Shown: positions 38,863-47,492 of the stretch, in pieces
How positions within the stretch are numbered: position 1 is the first letter of the stretch
How the letters are laid out: each line of letters starts with the position of its first letter
From: a virus
DNA: 53,112 nucleotides
Direction: 5' to 3' (one strand)
IMG/VR virus record: IMGVR_UViG_3300025896_000034
Span: 1 to 53,112 of that record
The notes under the pieces: model-generated
What the model saw: the letters and a program-made list of their open reading frames with translations, nothing else
The model's database searches: none
Told to the model about the DNA's origin: nothing
Translations under genes and position numbers: made by a program

Positions 38863-40927
38863 GTCGCAGCCCCTTTCTCATTTTGACAGCTGGGTGGTTC
38901 TCAGCAAGAGACTTGGCCTCCGGCGGGGCTTCACCGGCGGCCTCGACCAGGTTGACTTCCAGTTCCCCACCCTTGGCGTAGGCCTCGACCAGCTTGGTTC
39001 GTGACTCGACCAGCTTGTCTGAGCCCGCAGTCCTGACAAGCGCTTTTGGGAGCGTCTCTGTGATGAGGGGCTCGCCGGTGTAGCTCTCGATCAGGCTGGT
39101 GCGTTTGGAGGTGTGCAGTTCGCTGATCGACTTGACTTCATTGATGATGCTCCTGACGAACTTGGCTCGGAGGAGCTTCTTGTCCTCGCTCTCCAGTGAC
39201 TTCATCCTAGTGCTGAGGCCACGAATCAGGCTGTCCACCACCGACTGTTGTTTTGGAGTAGAGCGGCGGCGACTTTCAAACAGGTTACCTGACTTCGCCC
39301 TAGCCCCAGACATAAGGGGAGCCTTCGGAGGAGCCCCATCAACCGGTTCAGCCTCGGAGCCGGAACCGTCTGGCATTTCGAGGTCGTCCATACCGTCTCC
39401 GGCCTCGTCCCCCATATCACCAAGGTCGTCCATCCCACCCATCCCGCCAAGGCCACCGCCTCCAGCGCCACCGGCGGAGTCCTGATCTGTGCCGAGAGCG
39501 CGGGCCACACTGGTGCCGAGCTTGGCGATGTCGATGAAATAGCGAGGCACCGAGAGGTACTCACGGAAAACAAGGTCGATGATCTCGCGGTTCGGGATCT
39601 CAAGCTGCTGGCACAACGTGGCGATTGTGTTGGCGAGGTTGGCCTGCTTCTCCAAGATAGCAACGTTGACCTCTTCCTCGATGGTCGAGATCCGGCTCAT
39701 CTTGACCTTGATGTTGTAACGGGTCGGGTCCTTACCGGAAAGGGCGAGGTGGATCTGGCCCAGCCGGTAGAAGCCAGCCACTAGGATGCGCCGAATGTTG
39801 CGGACCATGCGGGCAAACCGGATGTCCTGACTGACCAACGAAGACGAGGCCAGACTGGAGCCTTCGTCGTCCTGACCCATATAGGTCTTGGGGATGCGAG
39901 CGCCACCGTAGAGCTGCTTGAGGAGCTGCTCAATGTCGGGGACGTCGGGGACGTCCTTGTCGCCGACCATGCTGGTGATCTCCGTCGTGTCGTCGTTGCC
40001 ACGCTTTGGCAGGAACAACATCGACTCCAGGGCTGGAGGGTTGTAGCGTGACTCCATGTTCCCAGCCGACAGCATGACGTGCTGGTTGCGCAGCATGTGG
40101 GCGAACAGGTGAATCGACTCCATGGAGTCCGTGATGTCCTGCTCTTTGGTGTCGATGATGACGGCGTGCCGGGTAGGCATCGTGTGACGGCGGTAGAGCA
40201 CCATCTGGTCGATGGACTGGTCGATCTTGCGCCACAGCGAGTAGAGCTTGTCCATGATCGCCACCCCATACTCGGTGTCGGACCGATACAGGCGGCGAAA
40301 GTGAATGAAGGACCACGGCGGAAAGATCTCCTTGTGGGAGGGGTAGAGGACATCCTCATCGCGAGGCTTCTGGCCGTCCCACAAAAACCCAATCAGACGG
40401 CGGGTGGTCTTGTCCCACAGACGCCGGACCGGCATCCGGGCTGAGTTGGCTGAGTCAGCACGTGGAATCCCGACCAGTTGTTGAACCCCGTTGTCGTTGT
40501 ACAGGATGCGTCGAAACTCGTTGCCAGTACCGGCGGCCCCCATGACAATGCTAGGCAGGTGCTCCTCGGAGTTGATCCGATCGAGCATTGCGTTGAGGTC
40601 CTTCTCGATCTCACCGTCGTCGCACTCATACCAGAGAGCGCGCCCCTTGTTGATGTCTGGCTGGCAGGTCTCCTCGGCGTACACCTCAAGCATTGGCCCG
40701 ACCAGCTCAGAGTCGGACATCGCCAGCATGTCGCCATAGCGGGACTCTGGCGAGGCGTTGGAGTTCTGGCGCGCTAGGCCCTGGTCCTCATTGCCAGAAC
40801 CGGCAATCTGGCTACCAACACCAGCCCTGCCCTTGACTTCATCCTTGGTAAGGTTAACGGGGGACGAGCTATACCAGCCAAACAGGCCTTGAAGCCCTGC
40901 CAGGATGCCTATCTTGGGAGTTTCCAT
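38849..40927 (-). CDS. portal protein, T4 gp20-like
   Basis: 692 residues, longer than T4 gp20 (524). Typical portal segments are present: SRYGDMLAMSDSELVGPMLEVYAEE, a long alpha/beta body, ILVPxxK-like KRGNDDTTEITSMVGDKDVPDVPDIEQLLKQLYGGARIPKTYMGQ, and a helical crown (RFARMVRNIRRILVAGFYRLGQIHLAL). The C-terminal 190 residues include a Gly/Asp/Met-rich stretch (GGAGGGGLGGMGGMDDLGD) and a helical region that add length to the usual family. Portals form the dodecameric DNA gate at one head vertex. It is the anchor gene of the 42815-32408 unit. Confidence 0.8.
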   Translation of the reverse strand: METPKIGILAGLQGLFGWYSSSPVNLTKDEVKGRAGVGSQIAGSGNEDQGLARQNSNASPESRYGDMLAMSDSELVGPMLEVYAEETCQPDINKGRALWYECDDGEIEKDLNAMLDRINSEEHLPSIVMGAAGTGNEFRRILYNDNGVQQLVGIPRADSANSARMPVRRLWDKTTRRLIGFLWDGQKPRDEDVLYPSHKEIFPPWSFIHFRRLYRSDTEYGVAIMDKLYSLWRKIDQSIDQMVLYRRHTMPTRHAVIIDTKEQDITDSMESIHLFAHMLRNQHVMLSAGNMESRYNPPALESMLFLPKRGNDDTTEITSMVGDKDVPDVPDIEQLLKQLYGGARIPKTYMGQDDEGSSLASSSLVSQDIRFARMVRNIRRILVAGFYRLGQIHLALSGKDPTRYNIKVKMSRISTIEEEVNVAILEKQANLANTIATLCQQLEIPNREIIDLVFREYLSVPRYFIDIAKLGTSVARALGTDQDSAGGAGGGGLGGMGGMDDLGDMGDEAGDGMDDLEMPDGSGSEAEPVDGAPPKAPLMSGARAKSGNLFESRRRSTPKQQSVVDSLIRGLSTRMKSLESEDKKLLRAKFVRSIINEVKSISELHTSKRTSLIESYTGEPLITETLPKALVRTAGSDKLVESRTKLVEAYAKGGELEVNLVEAAGEAPPEAKSLAENHPAVKMRKGLRHGSA

Positions 40928-40952
40928 CAGGAGTCAGTGCTGTAGAGAGGGG

Positions 40953-41558
40953 TTATTTGGCACGACGAGCTGTCACAGCCTCACGGTGGAGACGCATGAA
41001 GCTGCCACGACCGTAGCCAGCGGTGCGACATTCGGCCAGAGGGTTGCGGGCCTTAGGTTTCACGCTGGAAAGCTGCGGCTGCGGCGGCTCCTGAGGCTTC
41101 TCGATGGAACTTTTCCGGATGTCATCGGCCCGTGATTCAAGGTCGGCGTTCGGCAGATCAGCCACGGACTTGATTCCAAGGAACTCAGCCAGCGGCTGGT
41201 CCCCGATCTCGTCCAGAAACATTGCGAAGGCCAGCTGGTTGGGCTCCCATTTGGCAACACCAAGCTGGCTGGACTCGGTACCCTTGAACAGGGACATCAG
41301 GTCAGAGGTGAGACCCTGAGCATCCTTAGAATTGAGGTTGCCATCTTCACGGTACAGGTCGTACAACCTGATGAAGATCTTGAGGGCCGTCTTGTTGGTC
41401 TTCAGGAAGTCCTTGAAACCAGACAGTTCGTCTGGCTCGGAGCTGGTAATGCTCGCCAGATCATCTTCTGGTTCAGGCGCTGCGGGTGTGTCCAGTTCAG
41501 AGCTGCCTGGAGCGTCAGCAGGCTCCAAGTCGTCGGTCAAGGTCTCGATTAGTCTCAT
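40953..41558 (-). CDS. hypothetical protein
   Basis: 201 residues. The acidic, disordered N-terminus (1-45) is followed by a helical domain (FKDFLKTNKTALKIFIRLYDLYREDGNLNSKDAQGLTSDLMSLFKG) and a basic end. No family recognised. The CTAGGTAT octamer lies 7 nt before the ATG and the gene sits between the portal and another unknown, suggesting a head or neck role. Confidence 0.5.
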   Translation of the reverse strand: MRLIETLTDDLEPADAPGSSELDTPAAPEPEDDLASITSSEPDELSGFKDFLKTNKTALKIFIRLYDLYREDGNLNSKDAQGLTSDLMSLFKGTESSQLGVAKWEPNQLAFAMFLDEIGDQPLAEFLGIKSVADLPNADLESRADDIRKSSIEKPQEPPQPQLSSVKPKARNPLAECRTAGYGRGSFMRLHREAVTARRAK

Positions 41559-41565
41559 CGTGCTG

Positions 41566-41573
41566 ATACCTAG
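41566..41573 (-). promoter_or_regulatory. CTANNTAT octamer (candidate phage promoter)
   Basis: CTAGGTAT on the minus strand, 7 nt before the ATG at 41558, ahead of the portal gene. Confidence 0.45.
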
Positions 41574-42569
41574 TCAGTCATCCGCTGTCCTGTCGAGGCT
41601 CTGGCTGGACGCCACAAAACCGGCCATGAGATCATTCAAGTCAGGACCGTGGCGAGTAGCCGGAGGACGCTTCGGAGCATCTTCCTCCTCTGACTCTTCT
41701 GACTTCCACCAGTAAGCAGGTAGCACCTCAAGGTCTTGCTTGACTGCGTAGTCGCCTACCAGCTTGCGCAGACGCCGGTCCCGGTCGGCCAGCGATACCG
41801 AGGAGGCCACGATGATGGCTCCGTTGACCTTCTCTGCGAACTCAACGTTGTTACTGACCAGCTGGAAGTGCATATCCTCCTTGATGACCGTCCCGATCTT
41901 GTGTTGCTGCAGCCAGCCGTAGGTGGCCTCTTCGATCGCAGTAGCAGCGGCCTCAAACAACAGCTCACGCAGTGGTTTGGAGGAGGCAAGACGAGCCTTT
42001 TCGTAAGAAAGGACCTCCATGATCGGTTTGGGGCGCAGCATGGCCGACAGACATGGCGCGGTGCCTTCCGTCCAGGTCTCGTGAATGCTGGAGTAACCCT
42101 TGAAACGGCCTAGGTTAACCGAAGCGATCATCCACCACACTGAGGGCTTCATGGCCGCCGGGTCGGGAGGTCCGTAGCTCAGAGCACCCTCCAGCCACTG
42201 CACCTCACCGGACAAGATGTCCGACCGCATCATCCCAGCGAAGGTCTCGTGCGACGACCCGGCGTTGATGATGAACCTGAGCTTGTCGCGCCATGTAGTC
42301 AGGTACTCCAGGCTCGACTCGGCGACCAAGTAGGAGTTGGCGAAGAATGGCGCTCGTGGTGGCTTGTTGAGTCCGCTCCCGGTGCGCAGCAGGTAGGCTG
42401 CCACTTGGTCTTCCAGGAACTCCTTGGCCGGTCCGAAGAAGGGCTCCAGTTTCTCGATCTCGATGAGGACCTCATCAGACGGCATCCACCCTCCATCGGT
42501 TGGAGGAACCCCAACTACACGGGTATATTGCTTAGTGAGTATTTCGCGTGCCTGGATGGCGATCATCAT
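41574..42569 (-). CDS. hypothetical protein, portal-adjacent
   Basis: 331 residues from the ATG at 42569 (MMIAIQAREILTKQY); a TTG at 42587 is possible. Mixed alpha/beta, with an acidic C-terminal 50 residues (KSEESEEEDAPKRPP). No family recognised. GGTTTCT lies 9 nt upstream. The position before the portal suggests a head or neck protein, but this is context only. Confidence 0.5.
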   Translation of the reverse strand: MMIAIQAREILTKQYTRVVGVPPTDGGWMPSDEVLIEIEKLEPFFGPAKEFLEDQVAAYLLRTGSGLNKPPRAPFFANSYLVAESSLEYLTTWRDKLRFIINAGSSHETFAGMMRSDILSGEVQWLEGALSYGPPDPAAMKPSVWWMIASVNLGRFKGYSSIHETWTEGTAPCLSAMLRPKPIMEVLSYEKARLASSKPLRELLFEAAATAIEEATYGWLQQHKIGTVIKEDMHFQLVSNNVEFAEKVNGAIIVASSVSLADRDRRLRKLVGDYAVKQDLEVLPAYWWKSEESEEEDAPKRPPATRHGPDLNDLMAGFVASSQSLDRTADD

Positions 42570-42593
42570 GTCAGAACTAGAAACCAAGTCTGA

Positions 42594-42815
42594 CTAGTGA
42601 TCACCGGGCGGAGCCACCATGGTGAGCTTGCCAACCACGGTGACCTTGATAATCTCCCTGAGCGACGGGTGCCGATCGCGGGCTGCCCTCCTGGCATTGG
42701 CCTCAGCAGCCGCTAGGTTTGGAGCAGAGCCCTCCCAGCGCCATAGCGTCTTGAACAGACCCCCTCTGGTGAGGTTGTCGAACCCTAGTTCAAGATCTGC
42801 CAAGTACTCGGCCAT
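42594..42815 (-). CDS. small hypothetical protein
   Basis: 73 residues, with AAAEANARRAARDRHPSLREIIKVTVV indicating a helical then strand segment. No family recognised. It is the first gene of the long minus-strand unit and is preceded 5 nt upstream by the CTAAGTAT octamer. Confidence 0.5.
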   Translation of the reverse strand: MAEYLADLELGFDNLTRGGLFKTLWRWEGSAPNLAAAEANARRAARDRHPSLREIIKVTVVGKLTMVAPPGDH

Positions 42816-42820
42816 ATCTC

Positions 42821-42828
42821 ATACTTAG
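42821..42828 (-). promoter_or_regulatory. CTANNTAT octamer (candidate phage promoter)
   Basis: CTAAGTAT on the minus strand, 5 nt before the ATG at 42815, at the head of the portal/NrdA/NrdB unit. Confidence 0.45.
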
Positions 42829-42829
42829 T

Positions 42830-43231
42830 GTGGCCGTCGAACGTGGAGCCGATACTGGTTCTACGTGTGCGCGCACGCGCTCGCTGGCCGCGCTGGCTCG
42901 CGTGCGCGATTCCCTCTTAAACGTGATTTCTGTTATAGCTTTAGCTTTGAAACGGAGTGAACAAGAAGATGATGGTAGAACAGAAGATCACCTCTCTCCC
43001 CCTCCACGGCCCACGGAGTGGGGCGGAAACCCAACTTGTTGGGTTGTTAAGAAGGGACATAACCTTAAAAAGTAAACGCGAGCGCGAGCGGCCCGCTGGC
43101 TGGCTCCGGCATGTGACTCGCCTAGCGGCGAGGACGGCCCCCACTCCGTGGGGCCGGGTGGCGGTTGGATGGAGACGATGCAATGTGGCAGCAGGCTGCA
43201 CTGTTTGGTTTTCTTGGCTGGTCCCCACACC
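42830..43231. other. non-coding hairpin-rich region upstream of DNA polymerase
   Basis: About 400 bp without a convincing gene. It contains a 10-bp GC-rich inverted repeat (42870-42879 / 42899-42908, CGCGCACGCG and its complement), an AT-richer segment (42917-42955), a mini-hairpin CCCACGGAGTGGG (43010-43022), AACCCAAC-TT-GTTGGGTT (43028-43045), CTCGCC-TAGC-GGCGAG (43117-43132), and CCCCAC-TCC-GTGGGG (43139-43153). The first mini-hairpin and the last are also 14-bp inverted copies of each other (43010-43023 and 43139-43152). Two GC-rich Ala/Gly/Cys-like segments have no translatable meaning. It could hold a structured RNA, a replication origin or the polymerase regulatory region. No promoter with a good -35 was seen. 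Confidence 0.55.
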
Positions 43232-46200
43232 ATGAGCAAAGTCCTAAAGCAGCCCGTTATGTCCGGGCCTGAGCATCCACCATCCGAGGAGCATCCGGCC
43301 TGCATTAAGTGCGCCTTGTTCAAGACTGCCGAGACCCCGTTCTGGGACTCCTTCTACGAGCAGGACGGCAAGATCAAGATGGGGATGCCCGATTACCCGG
43401 TGAACGGTGGCTGGGTGATGGTAGTCGGCGACGGGATCTCCAAGGAAATGGACGAGGAGGAGAAGCCGACCGACCTTAGCGTGCTGATCAAGCACCTACG
43501 GAGCATGGGTCTCAACAACCGCGTTGTCTATGTGCCAGGCACGCTCTGTGTGGCCCCGGACGGTACCGAGGGACGCAAACGCAACCTCAAGAAGCCAGAG
43601 ATCAGCCGCTGCTTCGGTCACCATATCCGGTGGCGGGTGGACTACCTGAAGAACATCGGCCTGTGTGGGCTGATTGCCGCCGGTCCCGTGGCGTCCTATA
43701 GTCTGCTGGGCCACATGGACTCCAAGCAGTGGGGGCAGCGCAAGCCCTACGTCCACGACCACGACATCCCGGTGATCGGGACGATTGACGTGGAGGCGAC
43801 TCTGGTTGCTCCGACCAAGCGCCCCCTGCTGATTACGCAGCTCCAGTTTGCTGTGGACTCCTTGGAAGGGCGCATCGCAGCTACTGACCGTCACCAGGTC
43901 GCCTACACAGTGGCGTGGTCTCCTGAAGAGTTCGATGCTTGGTTTGAAGGTCTGGACCTGCGCAAGCCGCTAATGTGGGACGTGGAATCCAGTGGGGTCA
44001 AGCCCTTCGCAGCTGGTTACCGTCTGGGCGTGTTTTCCTTCTACCACCCGTCCCGCGACAAGGTTCTGATCGTGGCGACTCCGGACTACAAGCATGCTCA
44101 CGACAAGTATTCAGACTGGGTGGATGCTGCCCTGGAACGCTTGGAACAGGGCTCCGAAGAGGATGTGCCGTGCAACAGTTTCGACCAGCAGTGGCGCAAG
44201 ATGGAGCCAAAGGTCAAGAAGGTGATCGAGGCTGAGGAGTACAAGAAGCTGGGTCACAATCAGCAGTTCGATGATGTGTCGGTGTATGCCAGGTACCGCT
44301 GGCAGATGGGCGGCTACTTCAACGACACGATGATCATGAACTACCTGTTGACGCCGGACGAAAAGCGCAACGGTTTGGAGGCTCTGGTCCAGAAGTGGTA
44401 TCCGGAGGCCGACGGTTACTGGGACGCTCTGGACGAATATAAGAGCCAGTACAACCCAGAGTCTTACATGGAGATTCCGTGGGACGTCTTGGTGCCTTAC
44501 GCGGCCTACGACACCTGGGTGCTGTGGCCGGTGTTCATGGCGATCCTCAACGAGTTCAAGAGGCTGGATGACGAAGAGTATGGCGGCCTGTTCGTGAGGC
44601 GCACCGAGGGTGGAGTGATCCAGCCCACCTACTCGCTCCTTGAGTATGCGATGTTTGGCCGGAAGATTCACCAACGGATGTGCACCGAGCTGGAGAAGAC
44701 CGGAGCACCGATCGACACCGAGCTGCTGCCACGCATTTACGACGAGTACAACAGGCAGCGTGATGCTTTGGCCGTCAAGCTCAACTCCCATCAGGACGTC
44801 GTAGCCTTCTGCTCCGAGGTCCTAGGACCACAGGCCAAGAAGGGAACCCCGAACTTCAAGCTGTGGAAGGCAGGCGAGATCCCAGAGCTCAACTGGGGCT
44901 CGCCGGTCCAGCTCAAGACCTTCTTCCTTGACTACCTCGGAATGAGCACTGACCGCCGGACCAAGACCGGCGGTGTCAGCCTGGATGAAACGGCCCTGCT
45001 GGGTATGATGACGGAGCACGAGATCGTCAAGATCCTGCTGGACTGGCGCGGAGCCGACAAGTTCGTGACCTCCTTCCTCGATCCGCTCATCGAAAAGCGC
45101 GTGCTGTGGCCGGACGGACTCACCCACGCCTCCTTCAGGCCGTCCGGCACCGAGACCAGCCGTCTCGCAGTGTCCAGCCCGAACGTCCAGGCCATCCCGC
45201 GTGACGGCTTGGTCAAGAAGCTCTACTGCCCACGCGACCGTGCCAAGGGCTGGCTGGTGACACGCGATTATTCAGGCCTCGAAGTCCGCGTGATGGCTTG
45301 TATGGCGTCCGATGAATCGCTGATTCACACCTTCATGACGGGTGGTGACCCCCACTTCAACACGCAGCGCCACTTCTTCCACGACAAAGCTGACAAGAAG
45401 AATAAGACCCAGCGCTCGATTTGCAAGCAGGCCCTGTTCGGGCGAATTTACGGCCAGACCGCCAAGGGTCTGTATGAACTACTGCTCGGAAACGGTGTGA
45501 TGAACCCCGACACCGGCCTCCCGATCACTATGGAGGAAGCCGAGGCCTTCAACCAGATGCTGGACGACGCCTATCCGGCCATCGCCAGCTGGGTCAACGC
45601 CTCTCACCGCTTCTCGATCGCTACCAAATACGTGGCGTCGCCCTTCGGATTCGTCCGCCCTCTGGACGCCCTGCAGGACCACGCCACCTTCCTGACCCGG
45701 AAGCGTGAAAAGGGTTGCTGGGACAATCAGCGCTTCCGCAAGCTCTCCAGCGCTATCTCGAAGGACCTCAGGCGTGCTCAGAACTGTGTGGATGCTGAGA
45801 CCGAGTGTCTTACTGCCGAAGGCTGGAAAACCTATGATAAGCTGGCAGCCGGTGAGCTAATCATGACGAAAAACCCGGATACCGGAATCCTGGAGTGGCA
45901 CCCGATCCTGAAGATGAACGTCTTCGAGGAATCGTCCACGCCGGTATGGGAAGTCGAGACCAACGCCTTCTCGGCCTGCGTTACCCCGAACCACCGCTGG
46001 CTGGTGACGACCCGCAAGCGTGGCGGCAAGGGTAAGCCAACCCAGTATGTCGATGAAATCTTGACGATGGAGCAGATGGTAGCCTCGAAGGGCTTCTCGT
46101 CTCTGCACCGGACTGGCGAGTGGGAAGGTGCAGACGCCCCTTATTCAGACCGGTTCCTGCAGCTCATCGGGTGGTATGTGACCGACTCCAGCATCAAGCG

Positions 46201-47263
46201 TGGAGTGGATGGGAGGTCTTCTACAATTGAAGTCGGTCAGGACTCTTCCAAAAAAGACAACTGCGAGCAGATTCGAAGCATCCTTGGCGACTGGGCTATC
46301 AGCGAACGCCCGGAAGGGACTTTCTTGCGCTGGCGTGTGAATGTTGCTATCTCAGAGGAGGTCATCAGGCTGCTACCGCGCCGGAAGCTCACCAACGAGT
46401 TCATCAGGTCACTCTCGCAGTTTCAAGCAAGACTCGTGATGAGTGAAATGCTCAAAGGAGATGGCAGCCGTGGGCGTGTCCTCTATGCTGAGGACCAGGA
46501 GGAGGTTGACTTATTTCAGACTCTGGCTTTCATAGCTGGCATCGCCACCAACGCTGGTTGGCGTGACATGTCGAAGTACCCGCCACGTGCCAGCAAAAAG
46601 CTTAAGCGTCCGATCATTTCGAAGAAGGGTGGCTACTGGGAAGTTTCGGTTCTCAGCCGTAAGACAGCGCAGGTCCTGAAGCCACAGGTCAAGATTATCG
46701 ACGACAAGCGCTTGGTGTGGTGCCCGACCGTGCAGAACAGCACCTGGGTGGCCCGTCGCAAGGGCTGCGTTTACGTGACAGGGAACACCGCGATCCAGTC
46801 GGCTGCCGGAGACCTCACGGTGTTCGCTGGTTGGCAGATCCGCAACGTCATGAAGGACGTTGGGCTGGACTCCGAGATCGTCAACATCGTTCACGATGAT
46901 ATTTGGATCAACGTCAACAGCGATGATCAGGTGCCGATGACCACCGCTGTGATGCGTCAGGTCATGGACAACTCACCGGACTGGCTCCCCGACATGCTCC
47001 CAGGCTATGACCCGTCTTGGATCACGGTGCCGATCATCGGCGAGTGCGACGTCGGGATCAACGCCAAGGACGCCTTTGGCGCTAAAGAACCTGATTGGGG
47101 CGTGGCCGACTCCCGTCTGAAGCTCAAGGTGCCAGGCGTCGTCATCAACAAGATCAACGGGCGCGACCTTGCGACGGAATGCGAGCCAGACTACGTCGAT
47201 TTCTTGGATAACTCAGATCTTCTCAGGTCAGTACTCAACGTACAACGTAGCCAGTTCAATTAA
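43232..47263 (+). CDS. polA: family A DNA polymerase with UDG-like N-terminus, interrupted by an intein
   Basis: 1343 residues as translated from the ATG at 43232 (MSKVLKQ); about 1009 after intein removal. Residues 1-190 resemble a [4Fe-4S] uracil-DNA glycosylase: C24 and C27 in CIKC, then C106 and C127 spaced as in family 4 enzymes, but the usual GEAPG catalytic motif is VVGDGIS, so activity is doubtful. A 3'-5' exonuclease follows (DVESSG near 249, LGHNQQFDDVSVYAR, YAAYDT), then the polymerase with motif A RDYSGLEVRVMA (about 678), motif B RSICKQALFGRIYGQ (about 730) and motif C IVHDDIWINV. The intein sits before the IQSAAGD motif. UDG-PolA fusions are known in SPO1-like phages. It leads the replication gene run. 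Confidence 0.9.
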   Translation: MSKVLKQPVMSGPEHPPSEEHPACIKCALFKTAETPFWDSFYEQDGKIKMGMPDYPVNGGWVMVVGDGISKEMDEEEKPTDLSVLIKHLRSMGLNNRVVYVPGTLCVAPDGTEGRKRNLKKPEISRCFGHHIRWRVDYLKNIGLCGLIAAGPVASYSLLGHMDSKQWGQRKPYVHDHDIPVIGTIDVEATLVAPTKRPLLITQLQFAVDSLEGRIAATDRHQVAYTVAWSPEEFDAWFEGLDLRKPLMWDVESSGVKPFAAGYRLGVFSFYHPSRDKVLIVATPDYKHAHDKYSDWVDAALERLEQGSEEDVPCNSFDQQWRKMEPKVKKVIEAEEYKKLGHNQQFDDVSVYARYRWQMGGYFNDTMIMNYLLTPDEKRNGLEALVQKWYPEADGYWDALDEYKSQYNPESYMEIPWDVLVPYAAYDTWVLWPVFMAILNEFKRLDDEEYGGLFVRRTEGGVIQPTYSLLEYAMFGRKIHQRMCTELEKTGAPIDTELLPRIYDEYNRQRDALAVKLNSHQDVVAFCSEVLGPQAKKGTPNFKLWKAGEIPELNWGSPVQLKTFFLDYLGMSTDRRTKTGGVSLDETALLGMMTEHEIVKILLDWRGADKFVTSFLDPLIEKRVLWPDGLTHASFRPSGTETSRLAVSSPNVQAIPRDGLVKKLYCPRDRAKGWLVTRDYSGLEVRVMACMASDESLIHTFMTGGDPHFNTQRHFFHDKADKKNKTQRSICKQALFGRIYGQTAKGLYELLLGNGVMNPDTGLPITMEEAEAFNQMLDDAYPAIASWVNASHRFSIATKYVASPFGFVRPLDALQDHATFLTRKREKGCWDNQRFRKLSSAISKDLRRAQNCVDAETECLTAEGWKTYDKLAAGELIMTKNPDTGILEWHPILKMNVFEESSTPVWEVETNAFSACVTPNHRWLVTTRKRGGKGKPTQYVDEILTMEQMVASKGFSSLHRTGEWEGADAPYSDRFLQLIGWYVTDSSIKRGVDGRSSTIEVGQDSSKKDNCEQIRSILGDWAISERPEGTFLRWRVNVAISEEVIRLLPRRKLTNEFIRSLSQFQARLVMSEMLKGDGSRGRVLYAEDQEEVDLFQTLAFIAGIATNAGWRDMSKYPPRASKKLKRPIISKKGGYWEVSVLSRKTAQVLKPQVKIIDDKRLVWCPTVQNSTWVARRKGCVYVTGNTAIQSAAGDLTVFAGWQIRNVMKDVGLDSEIVNIVHDDIWINVNSDDQVPMTTAVMRQVMDNSPDWLPDMLPGYDPSWITVPIIGECDVGINAKDAFGAKEPDWGVADSRLKLKVPGVVINKINGRDLATECEPDYVDFLDNSDLLRSVLNVQRSQFN
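45785..46786 (+). mobile_element. LAGLIDADG-type intein in DNA polymerase
   Basis: 334 codons in frame. It begins CVDAETECLTAEGWKTYDKL, has a block B His in TPNHRWLVTTR, LAGLIDADG-like helices LIGWYVTDSSI and MSEMLKGDGS (the first lacks the canonical acidic residue, so homing activity may be lost), and ends CVYVTGN before Thr+1. It interrupts the conserved N/T-x-IQ-x-AAD helix just before motif C. Confidence 0.88.
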
Positions 47264-47275
47264 ACACCCTCTCTC

Positions 47276-47491
47276 ATGTACTTTCGCCGCATCAAGGAAG
47301 CCCTTCTCCTCACCTACTTCGCCACCAACTCAACCGGTAACTTTGTAGCTGCTCTCAAGAAGCTCGACGAACGAAACGAGGCATCCTGGCAGGTCGCCAC
47401 CGGCACTGATCGCAGCCCAGTCATCCGAGAGGAAGGACTCACCATGGAACAGGCCTTCGAGGCCGCTGAGCGTATCGAAGTCATGGGATAA
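47276..47491 (+). CDS. small hypothetical protein
   Basis: 71 residues, with a short helical start and NFVAALKKLDERNEAS. No family recognised. It follows the polymerase by 12 bp without an SD, in a CT-rich leader. It ends just before the palindromic promoter at 47493. Confidence 0.5.
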   Translation: MYFRRIKEALLLTYFATNSTGNFVAALKKLDERNEASWQVATGTDRSPVIREEGLTMEQAFEAAERIEVMG

Positions 47492-47492
47492 C

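Noticed and set aside
42840-43230. tRNA or tmRNA in the non-coding region
   Set aside because: No acceptor stem with CCA or T-loop GTTCRA pattern could be fitted to the hairpins.
43148-43231. Earlier ATG/GTG starts for the polymerase gene
   Set aside because: The upstream codons fall in the hairpin region (43139-43153) and read GPGGGWMETMQCG, unlike the family; the ATG at 43232 precedes the first conserved Cys pair at the right distance.
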